Below are positions 28,034 to 34,273 of a stretch of 64,000 nucleotides of DNA, in pieces (within the stretch, counting starts at the first letter, position 1; each line of letters starts with the position of its first letter). Both the position numbers and the translations under genes were made by a program. The DNA comes from Pseudoalteromonas rubra (GTDB lineage Bacteria > Pseudomonadota > Gammaproteobacteria > Enterobacterales > Alteromonadaceae): NCBI RefSeq assembly GCF_005887115.1, contig NZ_PNCJ01000023.1, positions 62,001 through 126,000 of the forward strand. The letters are read 5' to 3'. The notes under the pieces were generated by a model. The model had not been told where the DNA came from and ran no database searches. It worked only from the letters and a program-made list of their open reading frames with translations.

Positions 28034-29737
28034 ATGTGCTATTCTGAACAGATCAATCACGCAGTGTTTCGGACGCATGTGAAGTTAAAACACCTGCTTA
28101 TCGCAACCTTTATCGTAGTGACGGCATTACCCCTGTTTATCGGGCTGTACTCTCTCAACAGCTACACGGGCGTGCAGTATCGGGAGCAGGTTAAGTCTAA
28201 TCTCAGTGCGATTTCACAAATTGCTAAACTACGGATCCTTGCTGGCGTAGAGCGAGCGAACGACAATGTGGCACAAATAGCCAGCAGAACGCAGCTGCGC
28301 CGATCGTTGGCGTTGTGGAATAATACGCAGGAAACTCAGCACCAAGCGCAAATCACCCGGATCATCAATGATGCCGCCATAGATAGTGCTTATCTTAAAA
28401 GCATAGGTGTGTTTGATAGTCAGGGGAAGTTTGTTGCTGCGACCAATGGGTTCGAACAGCTCGATAGTCTGGTTGCTGCACAATTTGAAGATCGTCCTAT
28501 ACGGTTGGAACAGCATAATGGACAGGTGCAGTTGAGCCGGGTAGCCCCGTTGCTGTTGGACGGACGACTTGCAGGCTATGTTAAGGTGGACTTTTCCACC
28601 CAATTTCTTAATCAACTGGTCAGGGATAAAACCGGCCTGGGTCAAACGGGAGAATGGCTCATTGCAATGCAGAACAGCAATGGCGATGCCTTGTTTGCTA
28701 CGCCCCTAAAGTACGATCCGAAAGCAGCCTTCACGCGCACGGTTCCCTTTACCAAGGGCGAAGTGCCCATTATACAAGCCTTGTCTGGCAATGAACTTGT
28801 TCTGGAGCAGTCTCCTGATTATCGCGGCGTACCTGTACTCGCGTCAACCCGTTATATAGAACAGCTAGGTTGGGGGTTGGTGGCCAAAATGGATGAAAGT
28901 GAAGTGAATGCCATGGTGTACGCTAATCGGTCGGTTATTTATGCCGCTGAGCTGGGCATTGTCCTGTTGGCTGTGACCGTCGGGATAGGGTTGTCAATTT
29001 ACATTTCTCAGCCCATCGAACACCTCAAATCTTATATCGAAAAAGTAACCCATGAGGGGGAGCTGAGTGACCCCCCGAGAGCTACTCGTGGCTGGCAGGA
29101 GGTTCGAGAGCTGACGGCTCATTTTAGCTATATGATGCGTACTCTCAGGACGTTGAATGATAACTTGCAGGATAAAATTGATGAACGCACAGCGGAGCTT
29201 ACAAAGGCAAATGCTTTGCTGGAAAAGACCGCGAACCAGGATCCCTTAACGAGCTTGTTTAACCGGCGATTTTTTACACTGCGCTTCGAGCAGGAGCTGG
29301 ACCGTTCATCCCGTTACGGCTGTTTGTTTGCGCTGGTTTTACTCGATATTGATTATTTTAAGCAGATCAATGACCAATGGGGTCATGATGTGGGTGATGA
29401 CGTGCTCAAAGAAGTTGCGCGGTTTTTACTGGCGTCCAGTCGTAGTTCGGATTTGGTGGCGCGTATTGGTGGTGAGGAGTTCTGTATTTTGATCCCCGAA
29501 TGCGAGCAGGATAAAGTACTGGTTTATCTGGAACGCCTGCGTTGTGATCTGACTGAGTTAAGCTTTACTGCAAAAGATACATTATTCACAATTTCTGCCA
29601 GTTTTGGTGTGGCGTTTTATCAACCGGGTATGGACAGTGGTAAAGTACTGTTAAAACAAGCCGATGAAGCGCTTTACGAGGCTAAGCACGGAGGTCGAAA
29701 CCGAGTGTGTATTTACCAGGGACAGCTTCCAGCTTGA
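28034..29737 (+). CDS. Membrane diguanylate cyclase with cache sensor
   Basis: About 567 residues. Start options are TTG 27989, ATG 28034 and GTG 28079; none has a good ribosome site, and I chose the ATG. A membrane helix (LLIATFIVVTALPLFIGLY) precedes a periplasmic double-cache-like domain of about 260 residues (IGVFDSQGKFVAATNG, GYVKVDFSTQFLNQLV), then a second membrane helix, a HAMP-like linker and a GGDEF domain. The catalytic motif is GGEEF in RIGGEEF. RSSD lies five residues upstream as an inhibitory site, so feedback control by c-di-GMP is likely. It is a stand-alone gene after hrpB. Confidence 0.92.
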   Translation: MCYSEQINHAVFRTHVKLKHLLIATFIVVTALPLFIGLYSLNSYTGVQYREQVKSNLSAISQIAKLRILAGVERANDNVAQIASRTQLRRSLALWNNTQETQHQAQITRIINDAAIDSAYLKSIGVFDSQGKFVAATNGFEQLDSLVAAQFEDRPIRLEQHNGQVQLSRVAPLLLDGRLAGYVKVDFSTQFLNQLVRDKTGLGQTGEWLIAMQNSNGDALFATPLKYDPKAAFTRTVPFTKGEVPIIQALSGNELVLEQSPDYRGVPVLASTRYIEQLGWGLVAKMDESEVNAMVYANRSVIYAAELGIVLLAVTVGIGLSIYISQPIEHLKSYIEKVTHEGELSDPPRATRGWQEVRELTAHFSYMMRTLRTLNDNLQDKIDERTAELTKANALLEKTANQDPLTSLFNRRFFTLRFEQELDRSSRYGCLFALVLLDIDYFKQINDQWGHDVGDDVLKEVARFLLASSRSSDLVARIGGEEFCILIPECEQDKVLVYLERLRCDLTELSFTAKDTLFTISASFGVAFYQPGMDSGKVLLKQADEALYEAKHGGRNRVCIYQGQLPA

Positions 29738-30029
29738 CTGATAACTTGCGTTCGCTGATTGGGTCATGACAGTTAACACGTTTTAGAATAATTTTATAAA
29801 CGCTTGTTATTCCAGCCTTTGATTGCAATTGAGCGCGATATATTTTATAACAACGCCTTTCATATTAATATTTTCATGGTAATCAAGACTGGATGCATCT
29901 GTCAAACAAGTTTGAATATCACTTTTGTTTATTTAGTGTTAATGGAAAGTTGAGTTGTTGATTGATCTTGTTTAGCATAGCACAGCAAGTGGCTAAGACA
30001 GTTTTATCCAAAAAAGTAAGGAAGAGCCC

Positions 30030-30209
30030 ATGAAAGCTACTACGAAACAAGTCGGTCTCCGTTTAAGTGTGAAATCAAAAAAGTTAAAACAATTAAATGG
30101 AATTAGTCTGTCACACAAGCAACTTGCCGAGGTATATGGGGGCACCACGTCTGATGGTGAGCAGCCTATAAAAATGCAGTTACGAACCTTGTATTCGCAG
30201 CACTGCTAG
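30030..30209 (+). CDS. Double-glycine leader peptide, putative RiPP/bacteriocin-like precursor (59 aa)
   Basis: A short gene with a strong ribosome site (AAGGAAGAG before the ATG). The N-terminal half is basic and amphipathic (LRLSVKSKKLKQLNG) and ends in AEVYGG, the form of a double-glycine leader cut by C39-peptidase transporters. The segment after GG (TTSDGEQPIKMQLRTLYSQHC) is short and polar and ends with a single Cys. The leader style LxLxxKxLxxL plus GG is shared with the peptide encoded at 33366. Two small membrane-protein genes follow within 25 bp and 3 bp, so they are probably one operon (immunity or export aid?). No modifying enzyme or peptidase-transporter gene is in the window, so the product is unknown. 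Confidence 0.6.
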   Translation: MKATTKQVGLRLSVKSKKLKQLNGISLSHKQLAEVYGGTTSDGEQPIKMQLRTLYSQHC

Positions 30210-30233
30210 TGTAAAGACTAAAAAGGACTAACC

Positions 30234-30785
30234 ATGAGTGAGTTTTATGTAGTAACGGGCTGGACGTTACGTTTTTTGCAGTTGATGGTCGTCATATATT
30301 TGCTCTACTATTTTAAGCAATACAGATTTAGTTTGCTATTTGGTGGCAAGTCAAACCTTAAAACGCTGGCTGATCATAAACTTCATTCATGCTTTTTAAC
30401 TGCTCTGACGCTCCTTGTTTTCCAGACAACCAGTCGCACACTTGCCTCCTATATTATGGGCCTCGATATTGCTCTGCAAATCAAGATTCAAATATATCAC
30501 TTTGCGTTGGTATGTTGTGGAGCGTCCTATGCTGTGGCTCTATACATACTGCATTTATTGCGAGGCAGTATGTTTTCCCAGGCAGCAAGGTATAGTCTTT
30601 ACCTCACATTCGTCCTGGTGATTCTGAATGCCCTTCAACTGTTGTTGAGGGGGTTCCTTGAAAGTAACCTGATCTATTCCTTGTATGGGCCTGTTACTGT
30701 ATGCACGAATATTGTGCTTTGGTTAGTTGTTGCTAAATATCCGTTTTACAGGTTTATGGAAACCCGTATCCGTCAGGAGGCGTAG
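30234..30785 (+). CDS. Small polytopic membrane protein of unknown function (183 aa)
   Basis: Four to five hydrophobic helices are visible (about 8-27, 50-70, 85-108, 120-142 and 148-166), with aromatic and basic residues at their ends and a basic C terminus (FMETRIRQEA). There is no signal peptide and no recognised motif. It starts 24 bp after the double-glycine peptide gene and ends 3 bp before the next gene, so the three form a transcription unit. By position it could be an immunity or accessory protein for the peptide; this is inference only. Confidence 0.7.
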   Translation: MSEFYVVTGWTLRFLQLMVVIYLLYYFKQYRFSLLFGGKSNLKTLADHKLHSCFLTALTLLVFQTTSRTLASYIMGLDIALQIKIQIYHFALVCCGASYAVALYILHLLRGSMFSQAARYSLYLTFVLVILNALQLLLRGFLESNLIYSLYGPVTVCTNIVLWLVVAKYPFYRFMETRIRQEA

Positions 30786-30788
30786 TTT

Positions 30789-31130
30789 ATGTTTTTACTG
30801 GTACTGACTGTATTGGTACTCCTGTTAATGATCGGTCTTATGATTGGTGCTTGCATCCAGGGTATGCAGCTCCACAGGCCAGAGCAAAAGGTGCAGAATT
30901 TTTTTATGCGCTTTCGTGCTGAAGAGGACACCAAACAAGAGCTATACGATACTGCTTATCGAATAGTGATGGACTTGGGAGAGGCGCTGGATGAGCAAGA
31001 TATTATTGCTCAATGTGATGCGGTGCGTAATGCCCACGACAGAGCGCGAGTTTTCAGAGCCAGAGCGACAAACCAACCTATACCCGAGCCTACCCAGACT
31101 CAGGAACAGGGTCTCAAGGTGGTCAGATAG
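30789..31130 (+). CDS. Single-pass membrane protein of unknown function (113 aa)
   Basis: One N-terminal hydrophobic segment (FLLVLTVLVLLLMIGLMIGACI) is followed by a charged, helical cytoplasmic or periplasmic part (EEDTKQELYDTAYRIVMDLGEALDEQDI) and a Pro/Gln-rich tail. I do not recognise the family. It lies 3 bp after the 183-aa membrane protein and is followed by a terminator, so it ends the small peptide operon. Confidence 0.7.
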   Translation: MFLLVLTVLVLLLMIGLMIGACIQGMQLHRPEQKVQNFFMRFRAEEDTKQELYDTAYRIVMDLGEALDEQDIIAQCDAVRNAHDRARVFRARATNQPIPEPTQTQEQGLKVVR

Positions 31131-31142
31131 TCTCGTTGAAAA

Positions 31143-31175
31143 GCTGACCTAATCAGTTAGGCCAGCGTTTTGTTA
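31143..31175. terminator. Bidirectional terminator between convergent genes
   Basis: GCTG-A-CCTAA pairs with TTAGG-C-CAGC (loop TCAG), with TTTTGTT on the plus side and AAAA on the left, so T-runs exist in both directions. It separates the peptide operon from the PhoD-like gene. Confidence 0.75.
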
Positions 31176-31184
31176 TCGGGACAA

Positions 31185-32897
31185 CTAAAAAGAAATAACG
31201 GTCGATACGGCTTCTTCTTCAGCCGTTTCTATCGACAATTTAATGGTTCGTTTTTGCCAGTCTATATCGAGCATACCGTAGTTGCTGCCAGACTTGTTAA
31301 TTAGATGACGGTTACTGGTCGTCAGATCCGCAATGTCTTTGCTGACCACACCGACTTGTCCGGTTGGAATTGCCGCACCACTGGGCGCACAGTTACCCCA
31401 TTCACCCTTGATACCATTGCCATTCTCATCCACCTCGGTGTAGCACCAGGGCTTATCGTGGTCCCGGGTAATACAACCTTGATAGGTCACTGCAGCGTAT
31501 TTGGCTGGAAACTTACATTGTTTAGTGTAGTTGCCATCTCCCTTGGTATCAGCGTATACCGGTAGGCGCAGTGGGTTTTCTATATGATATGGCCAGTTTT
31601 GACCAAACCCGGAAGCTGTTACCTCATAGACTCTGGCCATTTTGCCGTGCTCCGCGCTGGCAGGAATATCTTTTTGTAGGAGTTCACCCCAATGCTGGTC
31701 GCCGGATAAGAAAATCACAGCGTTAGTTTTGCCTGCGTTGATTGATTTTTGTACCAGCCTTAACAGGCGTTCACGCTCCAGTGGAACTTCTGCCCAGGAT
31801 TCATAACTGGTGCCAGACATCTCTGATTCTTGCAGATTACTCAGTGCCTGCTCAAATTGTTTGCCATCACCATATGCACAGTAACTGCTACGACTGCGAC
31901 CCTGGTACAAAGGAGGAAGGACTTGGATCCCACTGGCAATAAGCTTAATTTCAGAGGGTTTGTTGAGCTCTTGTTCCAGCCACTGCCACTGTTGTTCGCC
32001 AAGTATTGTCGTGGCATCGCCTTCACAGGCGCCATAATTAGAAAAAGTTGGAGAGCGGAAGTATCGTGCATCCAGCGTGATGACATGGGTTTGTTCGCCT
32101 TTTTGTCCCAGCATTTTGGCTTCATAAATACCGGCCTGGCCATTTAGTCTGGGGTCATCTGCTGGCGCATCAAAGTGTCTTAAGTATTCAAGCTGGCTTT
32201 GGGCACGTTTAGGGTAGTGTTTGCCGTCATTATTGCGGCCAAAGTCGTGGTCATCCCAGGTCGCCATTACCGGGATCTCGGCTGCCAGAAACTTTTGATA
32301 TTCAAGGTTGCGCTTCTTATCATCATATTTCTGTCGCATGGTGCTCATATCTGTGGTGTCGGCATAGATATTGTCGCCCAGCCAGAAGAATAAATCTGGT
32401 TTGTGCCCTATCAGGCGTGCTAATGCTTCAGGCATATCGCCCTGTGTTTTAAAGCAAGAGCCAAGCGCAACCCGGTCAAGGCGTTTATTCGGCTGAGGGT
32501 GGGTATGACTCATGAGAGGTTCAGGTTCTTCGGGGGCACATTCCTCCCAACTACCTTGTTCATCAACATAGCACCAGGGAGCACTATGATTGCGCGTTGT
32601 ACAGCCATAGAATTGCTCTCCCTGATAACTGGAGGGGAGGTTGCAGCTTTTTCCTGTGACTGTGGTAAACGTTGGAATGGTCTCAACCCGGACATTACCC
32701 CAGCTGGATCCATCAATGGCTTGTTTCAGGTAACACCATTGGCTGCCTGAGTTATTTTTGTCTGTGGTGCCCTGATAGCTGGCTCCCAGATAGCTAAAGG
32801 TACTCTGACACTGGTCGTAATGCACTTCCGGTGCACCAAGTGAGTGAAAACTGCTAAACGCAGCGCTGATGCTAAGTAATAAGCGTATTTTTTTCAT
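31185..32897 (-). CDS. Secreted PhoD-like phosphatase/phosphodiesterase with fibronectin type II-like modules
   Basis: A 570-residue protein with a signal peptide (about 1-22). The catalytic part (about 140-455) has PhoD-family metal motifs LGDNIYAD, WDDHDFG and SGDQHWGE. Around it are three fibronectin type II-like modules. Module 1 (30-69) keeps Cys30 and Cys55 but has Thr44 and Val69 where the other two cysteines should be. Module 2 (85-120) has all four (Cys85, 99, 109, 120) with YGCTTRNHSAPWC. Module 3, near 470-515, again has four (CKFP, GCITRDHDKPWC, WGNC). In vertebrate proteins such modules bind collagen or other ligands; here they may tether the enzyme to a substrate (inference). 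The gene is convergent with the peptide operon. Confidence 0.88.
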   Translation of the reverse strand: MKKIRLLLSISAAFSSFHSLGAPEVHYDQCQSTFSYLGASYQGTTDKNNSGSQWCYLKQAIDGSSWGNVRVETIPTFTTVTGKSCNLPSSYQGEQFYGCTTRNHSAPWCYVDEQGSWEECAPEEPEPLMSHTHPQPNKRLDRVALGSCFKTQGDMPEALARLIGHKPDLFFWLGDNIYADTTDMSTMRQKYDDKKRNLEYQKFLAAEIPVMATWDDHDFGRNNDGKHYPKRAQSQLEYLRHFDAPADDPRLNGQAGIYEAKMLGQKGEQTHVITLDARYFRSPTFSNYGACEGDATTILGEQQWQWLEQELNKPSEIKLIASGIQVLPPLYQGRSRSSYCAYGDGKQFEQALSNLQESEMSGTSYESWAEVPLERERLLRLVQKSINAGKTNAVIFLSGDQHWGELLQKDIPASAEHGKMARVYEVTASGFGQNWPYHIENPLRLPVYADTKGDGNYTKQCKFPAKYAAVTYQGCITRDHDKPWCYTEVDENGNGIKGEWGNCAPSGAAIPTGQVGVVSKDIADLTTSNRHLINKSGSNYGMLDIDWQKRTIKLSIETAEEEAVSTVISF

Positions 32898-33365
32898 TAT
32901 TTTACCTGGTATTAACGTAAGCAGAGCGACACGTTTGTGATCGCACTTTCTGTTTGTATGTCCTTTGTTAATTCCACCCAGATTGTCTTTGCAAGTTGCA
33001 GAGTATTAGTACACGGGAAGCTCTCTTCCTGCTGAGAGAGGCGCCATTTTAGAGACAAGATGTGAAAAAATGCTTTCAACTTTATGTCAAAATCATGTTG
33101 TGATGCTCTGTGTATCCCATTGTTGTATTTTTTGATGGCTATGGTGCGGATGTTTAATTAATGCTTTATGTGTAATGGTGCAATAACTAATGTGGCCTTA
33201 TTTTTTGTTTTTATTCTGTTTCAAAGGTTTATTCTTTGTTTATAGCTACTTTTTATGAATATTTTCATTGCTAAATTTATTTTTGTTGGGTAATTTATTT
33301 CTACTGACTAAGTATTGCTATCCATTGCTTTTTCAGTTTTTTATTACTAAATAAGGATGATTTAA
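32898..33365. other. AT-rich intergenic region between divergent genes
   Basis: No gene is supported here. It must hold the promoter of the PhoD-like gene (minus) and of the peptide gene at 33366 (plus). It is strongly AT-rich with many T-tracts, unlike the flanking housekeeping DNA. Confidence 0.5.
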
Positions 33366-33518
33366 ATGAAACTTAAACTAAACAAAAAGAACCTTGCGAC
33401 CCTGTCCAGTAATGTCAAACCATTTGCGAAAGAGTTAACTCCTCAGGTTGCTGGCGGCGCACCAGTTAAGCCCTGCACGGGCTGTGTAAGCGGGTGTGGT
33501 ATTATCCCAGATATGTAA
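33366..33518 (+). CDS. Double-glycine RiPP-like precursor peptide with Cys-rich core (50 aa)
   Basis: AAGGA lies 8 bases before the ATG. The leader begins MKLKLNKKNLATLS, a basic repeat pattern typical of natural-product precursor leaders, and ends LTPQVAGG at residue 31. The 19-residue core APVKPCTGCVSGCGIIPDM has three cysteines (C-x2-C-x3-C) plus Thr and Ser, suitable for lanthionine, disulfide or other crosslinks. It has its own terminator. The broken gene just downstream encodes a paralogue with 8 of 19 identical residues in the leader region up to GG. Modification enzymes are not in this window, so they must be elsewhere or absent. Confidence 0.72.
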   Translation: MKLKLNKKNLATLSSNVKPFAKELTPQVAGGAPVKPCTGCVSGCGIIPDM

Positions 33519-33536
33519 TTGTTCAGGATTTTACTA

Positions 33537-33577
33537 AACGGGCGTTAAAACATGTTTTATACAGCCCGTTTTTAATT
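33537..33577 (+). terminator. Terminator after the 50-aa precursor gene
   Basis: AACGGGC (33537-33543) pairs with GCCCGTT (33564-33570) around an inner AAAACATGTTTT palindrome and is followed by a T-rich tract. Confidence 0.8.
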
Positions 33578-33644
33578 TTTTGAAAGGGTTTACTTTATGT
33601 GTTTATTGATTTTTTTAATAAAAAGAACGTAAAAGGAAGCTGAG

Positions 33645-33835
33645 ACGAGCTTATCTTTAAAAACACTAAAAACACTAAAAACACTAAAAACACTAAAAAC
33701 ACTAAAAACACTAAAAACACTAAAAACCTTAACGACAATATGAATATCAATGCTAAAGAAGCAATGAAAATTGTCGATGGCGGCACCGCAGCTTCAGCAA
33801 TAAGTGGATGCAAAGAAATCCCCTGCCAACCTTGA
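33645..33835 (+). pseudogene. Decayed paralogue of the double-glycine precursor peptide
   Basis: After a good ribosome site (AAGGAAG at 33633-33639) the expected start at 33645 is ACG, not ATG. That frame reads (T)SLSL then repeated K-T-L, as a precursor leader should, but runs into a stop at 33741. The remainder is in the frame one base back: KNLNDNMNINAKEAMKIVDGG, then a core TAASAISGCKEIPCQP ending at the TGA 33833-33835. Aligned to the intact peptide, L, N, A-K-E, V and G-G match at identical spacing. So the gene has lost its ATG and carries a frameshift within a 9-bp repeat array. The in-frame ATG at 33740 would give only a 31-residue fragment without a ribosome site. Confidence 0.65.
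33659..33730 (+). repeat. 9-bp tandem repeat, (AAAAACACT)x7 plus one degenerate unit
   Basis: Seven perfect copies of AAAAACACT from 33659 to 33721 and an eighth, AAAAACCTT. It lies inside the leader region of the decayed precursor gene. Its unit length preserves reading frame, so copy number can vary without a shift, while each A5 tract is a slippage site that can change frame. Confidence 0.97.
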
Positions 33836-34273
33836 TGGGCAACTGGCTCATCATTCTTTACTCAGAGTACTTTCTGAATCTGAACATTTAAAAGGTCTCC
33901 TGTCGTTTTTAGTTGGACCACAGATGTGGCTCGATTTCTACTCTATTTCTACACCTTAACTCAGTTGGTCTGAATTGGTCCAACCTGATTGACATCAAAA
34001 ACCAATCTTTTATTACTAGTATCAAAGTATTAAAAGGTGTAGGTTAGTTCATGCATCTAATTAATTTTAATAACTAATTCATGTCAAGGGTGCGCTGCCA
34101 TGAGTGTCTTTTTCACCCAATAGGTATTGGCGATAGCCTGACATTATGTGCCACTTTTGATGTTATTAACGTGCCCTTTCTCGTTTATGGGACCGCATCA
34201 AGTTTGGCCGTGGTATACGTTTTGCCAGTTTCCCCAGCTTGAAACTGGACTGCTTTGTGCTGTAGGAGTTCAC
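33836..34273. other. AT-rich intergenic region before a chemoreceptor gene
   Basis: No gene is supported here. A weak hairpin TGATGGGC/GCTCATCA just after the broken peptide gene may be its terminator. A 9-bp inverted repeat GTTGGACCA (33912-33920) and TGGTCCAAC (33976-33984) could be an operator or the trace of a small element. The promoter of the chemoreceptor gene should lie near the right end. Confidence 0.4.

Noticed and set aside
33659..33730. CRISPR array
   Set aside because: The 9-bp units are directly tandem without spacers, and no cas genes are present.
33595..33813. Minus-strand frame with repeated F-L-V-F-L-V hydrophobic residues
   Set aside because: It is simply the 9-bp repeat read backwards; no ribosome site, and the plus strand holds a recognisable precursor relic.
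34148..34273. N-terminal extension of the chemoreceptor
   Set aside because: No ribosome site and non-protein-like composition; the ATG at 34274 follows GGAG and gives a proper membrane anchor.
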